Program-made: the position numbers and the translations under genes
Assembly: GCA_021464415.1 (NCBI GenBank)
Contig: CM038464.1
Location: 50,016,783-50,080,782 of the forward strand
Source of the DNA: Lonicera japonica
Taxonomy: Eukaryota > Streptophyta > Magnoliopsida > Dipsacales > Caprifoliaceae
Reading direction: 5' to 3'
DNA length: 64,000 nt
Notes under the pieces: model-generated
Databases searched by the model: none
Told to the model about the DNA's origin: nothing
The model's input: the letters and a program-made list of their open reading frames with translations, nothing else
In this document: piece by piece, positions 24,351 to 35,055 of the stretch
Layout: every line of letters starts with the position of its first letter
Position numbering within the stretch: position 1 is the first letter of the stretch

Positions 24351-24738
24351 ACCTAATTTCTAGTTTTCATATTTGGAGATTAATTACTGCTCTCAAGTAG
24401 AGCACAATTAATGTATTTTTCTTAATGAAATTACATGCAACGTTCAACTTTTTAATAAACAATTAATGTAATAGGAGAATTAAATCTCATATATATTTCC
24501 TATAGATGGTCAATTGTTTTTATGATTATCAACCAAATAAACTTCAGTATCAATTTTCTTTTATGAAATAAACAGTTTAATCATAACATTTTTGTATATC
24601 TTTTGACATAAAGCACATTTGCATATTTACTCTAATATTATATAAAAAAACTGGTTTCAACCGTTTTGTAGAGTTGTGTCACATTTGGAATTGTTAATTT
24701 AACTCTTGCAATCTTCTTTCTCAATAATCAAATTCTTA

Positions 24739-25040
24739 GGATCCGTCTGATAATAACATGGAAAAAGAAAAAAAAATAGTTGATTTTTGTGAGAAGTTAA
24801 AAAATAAGTTGAGATATATAGTGAAATGTCTTCTTACATTGTTGTTTTTTCATGGATTTTTTTTCTTAATTTGGTGGTTGTGGAAGATAAATTTTTTTAA
24901 AAAATTATAAATAATGAATGACATTTACTCATAAAATAATCATGAGATAAAATATATCTCATTACACAATTTAATTTATTTTTCAAATTTTTATTAAAAT
25001 TAAATAATTTTTATTTTTTATACTGTTATCAAACGAAGTC
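24739..25040. mobile_element. Tourist-like MITE, same family as 12606-12904
   Basis: A 302-bp element flanked by TTA (24736-24738, 25041-25043). The left end is GGATCCGTCTGATAATAACA; the complement of the right end is GACTTCGTTTGATAACAG. Internal text matches the copies at 12342-12904. Confidence 0.75.
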
Positions 25041-25373
25041 TTACCGTTTGCCGAGTTAAATTTATATTTAACAATCGAACCGTTGATCACTTTTGTTTAA
25101 TTTATTTATATACTGTACATTTTTTTTTTTTTTTGCCCAAACGGTTGAATTCCCGGCTGAGTCACAACTGCATGACACCCCATCAGTAACGAAACGATAC
25201 ACCGTATCATCAACCGTCACCAACGAACCCCATCTACACCACAGATACATTACATTATCCACGTGTACGGCCCTCAATGAAAGGCGCAAGTTTTTGCATA
25301 AACCGCCGATACTGTAAGAGAGAAACACACTTAACCGTTAAAAACTGCCAATTCAAAATTTCCCACCACAAAA

Positions 25374-25381
25374 TATAAATA
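25374..25381 (+). promoter_or_regulatory. TATA box of the C2H2 gene
   Basis: TATAAATA lies 92 bp upstream of the ATG at 25466, giving a predicted leader of about 60 bases. It is the only strong TATA match between 25250 and the start codon. Confidence 0.6.
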
Positions 25382-25465
25382 CCCCTAATTACCATCGTTT
25401 CAAACCCCTTAAAAATATTTAGTCTGAATATTTCTGGTCTTTTTGTATCTTACAATCTCCTTGTA

Positions 25466-26278
25466 ATGGCAAGTGGCTCTGGTTCTGGCTCTGGCTCCTC
25501 TAACGCTCCAAGTGAGGGCCCTACTAGTCCTCGCCATGCAACCACCACTCAGCCGACCGCGGTGGTTGAACCACCACCGGCCCCCACTCCCCCCCGCCGC
25601 CGGCGGTCAATAACTGAAATGCTGGGGCACACGCTCCCAGCGTCATCAAGTATGGCCAGTGGTGGCCCCGGTACTACCTCGCAGCCAACAATGGAGGGAG
25701 GTAGTGGCAGTGGCAGTGGCAGTGGTGGTGTTGCTACAGCCACTGCGGCAACAGGTGGTGTCATACGCCAAGTTGAAAGAAAGAGGCCACTAGAGGCGGG
25801 GGAAGGATCTTCCTCCGCCTTGCGGCGTCATCATGCAGAACAACAGCAACAGCAACATCCACCACCACCACCACCGCCACCGCCACCACCACCACCACAA
25901 CAACAACAACAACAACAGGAGGAACAAAATCTTCCTCCTCCTCCTCCACCACCACCAGTGCCCCCAGCACCAGCCGGTAATGATCATGTGTGCACAATTT
26001 GTGGTCGTGTCTTCCCAACTCCCAGGGGATTGTTTGGTCATTTACGTAGTCATCCAAATAGAGCATGGCGAGGAGCATTTCCCCCACCGGTTTTTGACCA
26101 GGACGAATTCGCGGATGTGCCGGGTCAGGTCAATATACAAGGGGGCGACAATGCGGGCGGGCAGGGGAACGTGGGTCATGCTGGCATCGACATCAATCAA
26201 CCGCCCGCTGCTGAGGAACCAGATCCTGCTCCTTACCTCTTGCCAGATTTAAACAACCCTCCGCCACCGGAGGATTGA
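25466..26278 (+). CDS. Single C2H2 zinc-finger protein with C-terminal EAR-type motif
   Basis: An intronless 270-residue protein. The first ATG follows a TATA box. The N-terminal two thirds are low complexity: SG-repeats (residues 3-12, 79-88), a basic PPRRRRS patch (42-48), poly-Q, poly-P and poly-Q/P tracts (126-168). One zinc finger follows: C176, C179, H192, H196 (CTICGRVFPTPRGLFGHLRS; CX2CX12HX3H). It resembles the plant Q-type finger, but the QALGGH core is replaced by RGLFGH. The tail holds DINQPP (242) and DLNNPP (261-266); DLNxxP is the EAR repression motif that recruits TOPLESS-type co-repressors. A nuclear transcriptional repressor is the likely role; targets are unknown. GC content is well above the surroundings, as expected for a coding exon. 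Poly-Q and poly-P lengths are likely polymorphic. Confidence 0.8.
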   Translation: MASGSGSGSGSSNAPSEGPTSPRHATTTQPTAVVEPPPAPTPPRRRRSITEMLGHTLPASSSMASGGPGTTSQPTMEGGSGSGSGSGGVATATAATGGVIRQVERKRPLEAGEGSSSALRRHHAEQQQQQHPPPPPPPPPPPPPQQQQQQQEEQNLPPPPPPPPVPPAPAGNDHVCTICGRVFPTPRGLFGHLRSHPNRAWRGAFPPPVFDQDEFADVPGQVNIQGGDNAGGQGNVGHAGIDINQPPAAEEPDPAPYLLPDLNNPPPPED

Positions 26279-27190
26279 TGACCGAATATCAGACATTCTA
26301 GTTATATTATATAATTTATTTACAATAAGAAAAAAATCCTCTGATTTAAAAGGGTTTATGTTTATGTTTGCCTTTTCATTTTTGTGTTGAAAATGTTGTA
26401 CTAGTTGTCTTTTTTTTGAACACATTTTTTTAATAAATTATTTACCTTTTCTTTCTATTTACGAATATTGTGTTGTGTTTTAATTAGATAATATAATTAT
26501 GTGACTAAGTAATCTATCCTTTAATTTGTTCACAAATACACAGCCATGCATGCATGAGGAAACTTGGTCAAGAATTCGAAGACAATTGAGTTTTAACTTT
26601 AAATGCATGCATTAAATTGTTAGACTTTCTGCGTTGAGTTTTTGTTTAAAACCGAATTGTGAATGAGGGGTTTGACAGTGATGTCCAGTAATATATAACA
26701 TAATGGTTATGGAAAATATTCAAAAGGAGAAGGGCATTTTATTCTATTTATTTTGAGTAAAACAGAAATTTTCGTATAGTAAAGTGTAATTTAAGTTGCT
26801 TTTGAGATTAAATCGTAATTGGAAATGTAACTGGTTAAAGAATAAAGAAAAAAAGAAATCCACAATTTAATTACGTTATGTTACTTTCAGAAAGAAAAAA
26901 AGTGAAAACGTATTAAGGATTTCAATATTTTTTTCCCTTTTATGGGAGGGGAAAATTTTCCTCATTGGTGATTTCACGTACAAGATAAATCTCAAAACTG
27001 AGAAGGGGTTTTCATCTCTCAAACTCAAACACCGCAACCCCCACTTCTTTCTCCTCTTTCCATATCGATTACACTTCCAAGATTTTCCCCACTATTTTTG
27101 GAATCTCAGGTCCATTGTAAAGCTTTATACAGATTCCATGGAATCTTTCTTCAAACCATCAACTGCCCAATTCAATCCTACAACTTTTTA
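26279..27190. other. C2H2 gene 3' end and intergenic DNA
   Basis: A plausible polyadenylation signal (AATAAG, 26324) follows the stop. The rest is AT-rich. From about 27000 the sequence becomes CT-rich and leader-like ('ctctcaaactcaaacaccgcaac'), and may be the untranslated head of the SNARE pseudogene next to it. Confidence 0.4.
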
Positions 27191-27201
27191 CCGATTCAGA
27201 T

Positions 27202-27800
27202 ATGTTTGGCCATAGGAAATCTCCTTTGAACAAGAATATGCTAAACAAAACTCCGTTGACCATAGCCCTAATCCTTTTGATTCTGATGACAAGTCCGATA
27301 ACAAGCAAACTGCAAACCCTTACATCTGTAAAGATAATTTCTTCTTCAGAACCAACTTTACTTACCCCAGACCACAGTACTAATCCTTTTGATGATGATG
27401 AGGTCAAAGCTAGGGACCTCTCAATCTTCATACTCCATTTCTTCAGGAGGAAGAAACAAATACAAGAACGATTTTAGAGATAATTTGGGGGGATTAGAGA
27501 ACCAACCTTTGAAAGAAATCAAGAGTTATGGTGTATACAAGGCCGAAGAGACTACAAATTAAAGACTGTTAATAGTTGCCTAAAGATTGCAGAGGATACA
27601 AGAGAGGATATGATGATACTAAAACTTTATTTGGCCACTTTGCATCACAAGCTAGGTTGAGCAAATTACAAGGACCTACATGGTTGCTATTGACATATAT
27701 TGACCAAGATTTTATGAGGGGGCAAAAGCTAGCTTTTGGGAAGTCTCGGGGACATGGAAGCCTAAGAAGACTCGTCCAATAATGGTGAAGAGAATAAGCA
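27202..27800 (+). pseudogene. SNAP33-like (SNAP25-family t-SNARE) pseudogene, 5' half
   Basis: Matches to the plant SNAP33 N-terminal half appear in order but in changing frames: MFGHRKSPL at the ATG; NPFDSDDKSDNKQT (about 27270-27315); SSEPTLLTPDHSTNPFDDD (about 27342-27400); GGLENQ (about 27488) and VYKAEETT (about 27532-27555); then IAEDIRED-, EQITRTH- and DIDQDLSRG-like blocks, and a KPKKTRP-like block near 27760-27780. Several frameshifts and stops separate them. SNAP33 is a plasma-membrane/cell-plate SNARE that pairs with syntaxins such as KNOLLE. No intron was seen in the matched part, and a leader-like stretch precedes it, so a processed copy is possible. The match stops near 27790, about 130 bp before the MULE, and the C-terminal SNARE helix is absent. 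Confidence 0.75.
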
Positions 27801-27920
27801 CAAGTGAGAATATAACTTATTTTTATCTTCGGTTGACCTGAAATGAGAAGCCTACGGGTTGATGGTATGTCATTTCTTTTCTTTTCTTTTTGTTTTTGTT
27901 TTTGTTTTTGTTTTTACTTG

Positions 27921-28118
27921 GATAATTAGCAAAAATGATCCCTAAAATTTTGTCAATGTCCCTCGCTCGCCCCTAAAGTTTAATTTTCGGTTGAAGCATC
28001 TTTAAAGTTTCAAATTTGTCCCTCGTTCGTCCAAAACCAGACGTCCTGTTAAAAATTGGACGGAAACTGCATGAAAACTCTATTTGAAGGGCATTTTCGG
28101 TACTCTTGCTTTGGTGGG
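27921..28118 (+). repeat. Left terminal inverted repeat of the MULE
   Basis: Pairs with 32513-32711 inverted, at roughly 85-90 percent identity by eye. Shared phrases include GTCCCTCGCTCGCCCCTAAA-like and AAAAATTGGACGGAAACTGC text. In MULEs the TIRs contain transposase binding sites and promoters for the inside genes. Confidence 0.9.
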
Positions 28119-28235
28119 TTTAAAATAAATACCAACCACGTTGTTTTCTTACATTACCGGGGCCTTCAAGAGGAGAGAAGAAAAGAGAGAAAATGAGAGA
28201 TTAAAGAAGAGCTCGTGAAAAAGAGAAAGAGAACA

Positions 28236-28621
28236 ATGGTGGGTGTCACTTGCCATTGTTTTAGGAGAGCTAGAATGGTTACATCATGGACAGACTTAAA
28301 TCTGGGAAGAAGATTTCTTACTTGCGGAAACACTGAAGTAAGTTTGAAATTAGGGTTTGTTAATTTCTTAACTTTAATCTTATTAAAATGGTTTCTTCTT
28401 CCTTTGAAAATGCAGAACAATGACTGTGAATTTTTAGGTGGGTCGACCCTCCAATGTGTGAAAGATCTAGGGTTGTTATACATGGTCTATTGAGGAGGAT
28501 AAATACAATAGAGGCTGAAGCGAGTAGGTCCAAGTCAAAGGTGAATAAATGGTTTCTCTTATTGATTTTAACATGGGTGACCATAGTTGCATTTATCATT
28601 TCTGTTGTAGTTCATAAATAA
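28236..28621 (+). pseudogene. GRF-type zinc-finger, membrane-anchored protein inside the MULE (frameshifted)
   Basis: Two exons: 28236-28337 and 28416-28621, joined by a 78-bp GT-AG intron. The first gives MVGVTCHCF, TSWTDLNLGRRFLTC; the second gives NNDCEF then, after a one-base shift in a T run (about 28431-28436), RWVDPPMCER and a C-terminal hydrophobic segment (WFLLLILTWVTIVAFIISVV). The CxC...TSWT..N.GRRF..C...C.F.RW.D pattern is that of the GRF zinc finger. Small GRF proteins with one C-terminal membrane segment (At4g04775-like) are common in plant genomes. The single frame break makes this copy doubtful, though a T-run length error in the sequence cannot be excluded. It faces the transposase gene. 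Confidence 0.65.
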
Positions 28622-28639
28622 GAGGAAAGTCCCTTGTTT

Positions 28640-29070
28640 TTGGCAGTTGTAATGCAAGAATGAACTCTCAATTTCTTTTTATAATATAATTCTTGTAATG
28701 TAATGAATTAAATTTTATTTTGGTGCCCATGACTCTGTTTTGGTCTATTCTTCTTCTTTTTTCTTTTGGTCCCTTTTCATTATTCTGTTTTGTTCCCTGT
28801 TGTAATGCAATAATATAGTACATTTCGACCAGAGGCAAAAAAAGAAATCATATTGCACTACATAATAATATTCAAAAAGCACATAATATAGTACATTTCA
28901 ATGATAACCACATATTACAATTCTATACAAAAAACATAATGTCATAAAGGGCAAAGACTTTACCAATCCAAAAAGCAAGTCAAATGGGACAAACAAACAA
29001 ATATTCCCATCCCAAAAATAAGTAATGTCATAAGGGATAAAACACATGTCCTCATTATAATTGACAATTG
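28640..29070. other. Space between the convergent MULE genes
   Basis: AT-rich DNA with no reading frame of interest. It includes a repeated AATATAGTACATTTC phrase (28813 and 28885). Presumably the 3' untranslated regions and terminators of both genes. Confidence 0.4.
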
Positions 29071-29084
29071 CTATCATTTACTCA

Positions 29085-32030
29085 TGTTTTTTAAAGTTGA
29101 CAAAGTGACAAACTTTTTGCCATCTTTTATAATCACTGGTGGCTTTCTCTGGCTTGGATTACTTGTGCCAACTCTTTCATTGATGAAAAGAGCGGGTGTA
29201 TAGAAATTCACTCCACCCTTAACTGGTTGAGACATGAATGGAATTGGTTCAGATAGCAATGGATCTGCAGTTGTTGGTTGTGACAAAAATGGTATTGTAA
29301 TTGGTGCTTGAGTTGGTCCCGTTTTTTCCCTTTTAAGTTGTCTTTGTGCTTTTGTCACCCTTATACAAGCTGCTGCTCTTTGATCTTGCTGCCTCACCTA
29401 TAAAAATGATATAATTTGTTATATAGATATATAAAAATGACATAAGTAGTAACATTTGATTGAGGCTGCTTTATGTTCTGTTCTTGTTCAGGATGCTCCA
29501 TGCTTTGTTCTTGTTGTGGCTGCTCCATTTCTGCTTCATCGTTATTGCCCTTCTATAGATTAGAGGAGCACATGTAGTCATCCAAACAGATTATGAATGC
29601 ATAACAATTAAAATGAGCATATTCAAAAGAGTTTTACTTACATCAGTTTTGCAACTTCTTTTATTATAGCCTAGAGTGCCACATTTCCCACACCTCAATG
29701 ATTGTTGGTGCTTTTTCCCAAGTTTGCCTTGACTCCTGTCAGTTTCATGTGGTTGCTTCATTTTATTCTTCTTATTCTTTCCAGGCCGTAGAGTCACAAT
29801 TGGTGGCAAAACTAGGGGGGTGTTGTGTATCAGGTCACATACTTGCACCATTCATGGGGTTGGCAATTGGCTTGCAGATATTCTTGAATGTTTTAATATG
29901 GTAGCATGGAAGGACATAATTCTCAGGCTCAAGGATATTAAAAATCATAGCTGATATTGAATGTGGGCATGGTATATCACTTAGTGCCCGTTTCCCACAA
30001 AAGCATGTTTCATTATCCAAAACGACTATGAATTTGTCACCATGGATACAAGTAATCTCATACTTCCCTGCACCTGACCAAGTGGGAATATAATTTCCAG
30101 ATTCAAGCCTGAACTTCTCAAGAAGCTGTGCAATCTTAGGACACAACTTTCCTTCTCATTTGTAAGTTTTTTCTTTATTTTGTTGCATCATCACCATCAA
30201 GTATACCTTAATTTTCTCAAGCAACCCAATTATAGGCTTATCTCTGGCATCAAGAATGCATTTATTAAAATTCTCACATATGTTATTAAGTAACATATCA
30301 CACTTGGACCTACAACTGAAATAGAATCTAAACCAGTGAGCAGGTGGCTTATCCTTGAACCATTCATAAGCAGATTTATTGTGTTCCTTTATCTTCTTCA
30401 TTACATTAACAAAGGAAGGAACATTACTACACATTGCAGTATTCCACAACAATTCCTTATACACCTTCCCTGTATACCCAGCTGTTTTAAAGTTTACATA
30501 AAGGTGCATGACACAAAACCTATGTTCAGCTCTATGCAATAGCTCAAACGAGGCAGGAACCAACCCCTTTTGCTTGTCAGATATGATTATCATCTACTCT
30601 TGATTGTTGATATCTAAATATTTTATCTATATTTCCAAAAACCAAGTCCAAGAACTCTTATTTTCACCCTCAACCACTACGTATGCAATTGGAAACATGC
30701 AATTATTTGAATCTACCCCAACTGCTACAAGTAGCTATCCACCATGTGGACATTTTAAAAAATAGCCATCAACACTTATAAAATGCCTACAACATGATTT
30801 AAAGCCTTCTTTAAGAGCTCCCAAACATATATAAAATCTTTGAAACCTTGGCTCTCCATGTTCTAAGGTTCCCTCTTGAAGTTTCATGACCACTGTTGAA
30901 CCTGGGTTAGTTCTCCTTAATTCCTCCATATATCCCCATAATTTTGCATATTGTTCTGTATATGTCCCCTCAATCAATTGCATTGCCATGTCCCTAGTTC
31001 TATATGCTTAAGACCTAGACACTTGAACAACATGATCCCTCATCACTGCTGCTCTAAAACTCTCAATTGGCTGCTTGGGGTTGGTCCTAAAACTATCCAA
31101 GTACTGTTTTGTAAGCTATCTAGAAGTGATATGCTTATTTTGAAACTTCCTAGCACACTTATGTTCATCAACAAGAGTTTTAATTTGAATAGATGAGGAA
31201 TTTTGCATTTTTGAGCCATATAGAAGCCAAGGACACCCATCACTGCAACAAACAGCTTTCAGCTTAATTGATTCAATATTTGGAAACTTAACTACTTTCC
31301 CTAACTTAATGTTATACTCATTAACAACCTCTTTCAGTTCATTATGATCATTGAAAATCATTCCTAACTTCAACTGTGGTTTAGCCATTCCATGACCATT
31401 GTTAAACGTAGGGAATCTAAAAATTGGACCATCATCATCTGATCCATTTAGACTATGCAGCTCTTTAGAGTCCCCTCCCTCATCTTCTGATTCATTTAAC
31501 CCACTATTCCCCTCACCGACCCCCTCAGTATTGACCCTACTGATGCTTTCATTAACCCCAAAAAACTCTACGTCTACATCTACGTTTTTGTCAAATAACT
31601 CATCATCATTCCCCTCATCATACTCTTGGTCATACATACTTTCACAATCAGATGAATTATCACTCTCCTCCTCACATAGTTGTGTATCACTTGGTTGGGT
31701 GGGCTTTGTTTGAGTGGGCTCTGGTTGGATAGGCTCATCCACTTGTAAGTACACATCTACCTCATAATAATTATTCAAGTAATTAGACATCTGCATTACA
31801 GCTTTGTCATTTGCTAAATGCCTAAATATCCCTTGCAAGAAACAATAGAAATTGAAATGACCATAGTACCATAATTCTGATGCCATACTACTCAACTCTA
31901 CTAAGGACATTCTATCAAATTCACAGTAGTCAAAATAAGTGGCTTTCCTCACCTATACTCGAAATTTAACCCAACATCCGTCATACTACCTCCATGGTGT
32001 AATTTAATAGTGAATAGTTCAGATAAAGGA
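29085..32030 (-). pseudogene. MuDR-type (MULE) transposase, broken by stops and frameshifts
   Basis: Read on the minus strand, the pieces occur in the order expected for a plant MuDR transposase. First come FTIKLHHGG (about 32010) and an acidic N-terminal region, then the MuDR DNA-binding domain (FPTFNNG, LKLGMIFND, KAVCCSDGCPW, about 31430-31230). Next is the MULE catalytic region (YICLGALKEGF, SVDGYFLKCPHGG, FPIAYVVVEGEN, IIISDKQKGL, NNICENFNK, about 30830-30240). A SWIM zinc finger follows (CFCGKRALSDIPCPH, about 30020-29960), then a zinc knuckle (CGKCGTLGYNKRSC, about 29690-29650). The last part is a proline/serine-rich tail to 29085. Stops lie at 31116-31118, about 31007, 30735-30737 and 30156-30158, and the frame shifts near 31950. 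The gene begins just inside the right TIR, so that TIR likely supplied its promoter. Confidence 0.85.
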
Positions 32031-32512
32031 CTTGCACACACATATATACATATATATACAAAAAATATTACTACACATATTACATCCTCATCATCAACAA
32101 TACAGCAACAACCAGTTATATATATACACAATATAATAGTCAACAATTGGGACCACAACAAATAAATATAACAATAATCGTAAGGACCACAAAACATAAA
32201 TAAAACAATAACAATCGGGACTACCAACAATGAAAAAATACTACATTATTTATATTGCGACTACAACTCGCCATTCGAGATAAAAGTGGAAAGAAAGTGG
32301 ACAAAAAGTGGAACAAAACTACGAAAAATGGAACAAAACTTACCATAAAGTGGTGTGCCCATGTCCTCAAACTCTTTCTCCCTTATACACTAACTCATTG
32401 CACTAGAAAAGCCTAATTCGATCATAGTGACTAAAACCCTAGCTTCGCTATTTGATCCCTTATCTCTCTATACGATCTTTCTCAAAAGCAACCCAAATCT
32501 TCGTAATTTGTC

Positions 32513-32711
32513 TCACCAAAGCAAGAATACCAAAAATGCCCTTTCAAATAGAGTTTTCGTGCAGTTTCCGTCCAATTTTTAACGTGAGGTCTGGATTTGG
32601 ACGAGTGAGGGACAAATTTGAAACTTCAAGGATGCTTTAACTGAAAATTAAACTTTAGGGGCGAGCGAGAGACATTGACAAAACTTCAGGGGTCATTTTT
32701 GCTAATTTCAC
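32513..32711 (-). repeat. Right terminal inverted repeat of the MULE
   Basis: Inverted partner of 27921-28118. It ends GCTAATTTCAC next to the 10-bp duplication at 32712-32721. Confidence 0.9.
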
Positions 32712-33050
32712 TTTTTACTTGTATGTATTTTAATTTGTAGTTACCTTTTTGTACACAACATCATCGTTGATCCTGCTATAAAATTGTTGATTGCTTATTA
32801 TGTCTAACAAAAATACAAGATAAATCTCAACATTTTTCCGCGAAACTCAAACCCAATTCACTAATTAAAAATAAGAATAACTCAAACATGAATTGAATTG
32901 AATTGAACTAATTTATTTATAGTTTATTTAAAAAATAAAACACTCAAGTTTGGCCCATTTATGATATGCATAGACTTAATGCCATAGCCAGAAATTCAAG
33001 ATAATTGATTTAAATATATACAATAATATATAAAATCTAATAATAGCTTA

Positions 33051-33425
33051 GGCCCTGTTTGGTGAGTTTTTTTTCTCAAAAATTAAAAAACTCAACTTAA
33101 AATCAACTTTACTTTTACATTTTTCAAAATTTATTTCACTTTACTTTCTCCCTCTTTAAAAACTTTTAAAACACCATAACATTAAATCCAAAAATCAAAA
33201 TTAGATAAAAAAAAATATATATTTGAAACCTATTCGTCGAGATCTATAAAATAAGATACATTGTGACTATTTTTTGAAAAAAATTATGAGATTTTTTAGT
33301 TCGTTGAAAAAAACTCAAACAAAAACCAAATTCACTTTTTAATATACTTACAAATTCTACCAAACACCAAATTTAAAAAAAACTCAACTTAAAAACTCAA
33401 CTCAAAATATTAATCAAACATCACC
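33051..33425. mobile_element. Tourist-like MITE, sister of the copy in DSK2 intron 1
   Basis: A 375-bp element flanked by TTA (33048-33050, 33426-33428). The left end is GGCCCTGTTTGGTGAG; the complement of the right end is GGTGATGTTTGATTAA. Nearly the whole length can be matched by eye to 2976-3356, including TCGTCGAGATCTATAAAATA-like text. Confidence 0.85.
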
Positions 33426-33429
33426 TTAG

Positions 33430-35050
33430 TATTCGGTCCATTCTTGTAGTAATAGTTACATTCTCATTTCAGGTCAACCCAAGATAAAATTTAAGTTATA
33501 TTTTCAGGGTAATAACTAATGTAACAAAGTTTAGCATATATGGTAAATGAAAAAAGTATTTGTTGCCACATGCGGGCTGGTTACTAATTAACTAATGGGC
33601 AATTGGTATACAAATAGCAAGGTGTCAAATCCTGCACTTTTATATATATATATATATGTGTGTGTGTTTTATTTTTTACTAAAAAGTCCAAAAATATAAA
33701 ATTTGAGAGTTGAATATTTAGTTTGTTGGCATTCTTCCCAAATAAATCAGATTTTATATGTTCATTTTATGTTTAGTTAATTACCAGTAACAAAAGTCAA
33801 TATTTTAATAATCAAATTCGATATTTTCATCTTATTTTTGTCGTGTCTTATCTTGTCATACACACTAATCAAATAAGTAAATTGAACACACCTAAACTTA
33901 AACGTAATCCATTTACAAAATAATAATTAAGAAGTACCAAAAGTTTATTGGATGGACCGGATCGGAAACTCAGCAAATAAAGGTAAACAATGCCGACTTA
34001 AATATGCTAAATCCCATCTCCAGAACATTTTTGTTTTCACTTTATTATCCCTTTTTTTGTCCTATTTCTTTTATTCAATTCAACAAACCTGTCTATTCTA
34101 AAATCACTTAAAACTTCCACCAAATGAACAAATAAAATATACACCTCATTTTTATTATAGCAATCAAGACATTTATATTATAGCAAGTGGTAAAGCCACA
34201 TCTCATTTTTAATTAGGACATATTTTATTTGGTAAAATTTATATTTTATCTTCTGCAAGGGCACACAACCCATTAGTCGTAATTTATAAATTTTTTAATC
34301 TATTCTCGACTTATCATATTGCTTCGCATTCTCATTTACTTGATAAATGCTTTCTTCGATCTGCATTGTCATTTGAATGTATAAACAATATAATATAGAT
34401 CTCCGGCCATTACTCAAATGACAAATATAATAATCAAAACTTTTGCGAGATAGATGTCTTAGTGTGTTCTTACTTATTATGGTAAAACAAAGTGGAAAAA
34501 TCATGTTTTACCTAAATAGATGTGTTCTAATTAAGAAATAGATGTGCTCATACCATTAATATGTGAGAAGTTCAAAAATAAGTTGAGAGACGGCGTAAAA
34601 TATTTTCTTGCTTCTTTATTGAAAATTTTTCTTTGGGTGGTGAGAAATTTTTTTTTGACAAAAACTAAAGAAAGGTAGAGGACGTCTACTAATAACAAAA
34701 GAGTAAATCATTTTATTACATCATTTAATTTATTTTCAAACTTCACATACAAATCAATTATCTTTACTATCATTTTCAATTTTGTTATTATACGAAGCAT
34801 AAATGATGGGAACACTTTTAATACTCACGTAAAATTATGAAATCATGATCCTTGCTTAATTTTCAACAAATAATTAATAAATTATATGAGTTTTGAAATC
34901 GTAACCTTTACTTTAAATAGCAAACAATTTAACCATTTTATCAAACATATTCATATTACTTAAAAATAATTGAACTATAAAAAAATAATAAAATACGCAA
35001 ATGAATATGTCACATAATATATTTATTAATAAAAAGAAAGATAAGAATAC
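33430..35050. other. Intergenic AT-rich DNA
   Basis: No gene seen. It holds a TA/TG microsatellite (33641-33668) and, at about 34550-34800, a degraded member of the MITE family at 12606 (AAGTTCAAAAATAAGTTGAG, CTTTGGGTGGTGAGAAA). Confidence 0.45.
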
Positions 35051-35055
35051 TATAA

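Larger units (their letters stand above)
23484..24405. repeat. Outer inverted repeat of a nested structure
   Basis: The left arm 23484-23522 (contains AATCTCCAAATATGAAAA) recurs inverted at about 24365-24405 (TTTTCATATTTGGAGATT). The arms are about 40 bp and about 840 bp apart, and enclose a second inverted-repeat element and a minisatellite. Confidence 0.65.
27921..32711. mobile_element. Complete Mutator-like element (MULE) with two convergent genes
   Basis: A 4,791-bp element flanked by an exact 10-bp duplication TTTTTACTTG (27911-27920 and 32712-32721). Long terminal inverted repeats of about 200 bp begin with an AATTAGCAAAAATGA core. It contains a MuDR-type transposase gene on the minus strand and a GRF zinc-finger gene on the plus strand. 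The 9-11-bp duplication and long TIRs are diagnostic of MULEs. Both genes are disrupted, so the copy is not autonomous now. Confidence 0.93.

Noticed and set aside
25549..26087. Long minus-strand frames opposite the C2H2 gene
   Set aside because: Low-complexity shadows (poly-Val/Trp/Arg) of Q/P-coding repeats.
31399..31713. Plus-strand Ser-rich frame in the MULE
   Set aside because: Antisense shadow of the acidic transposase N-terminal region.
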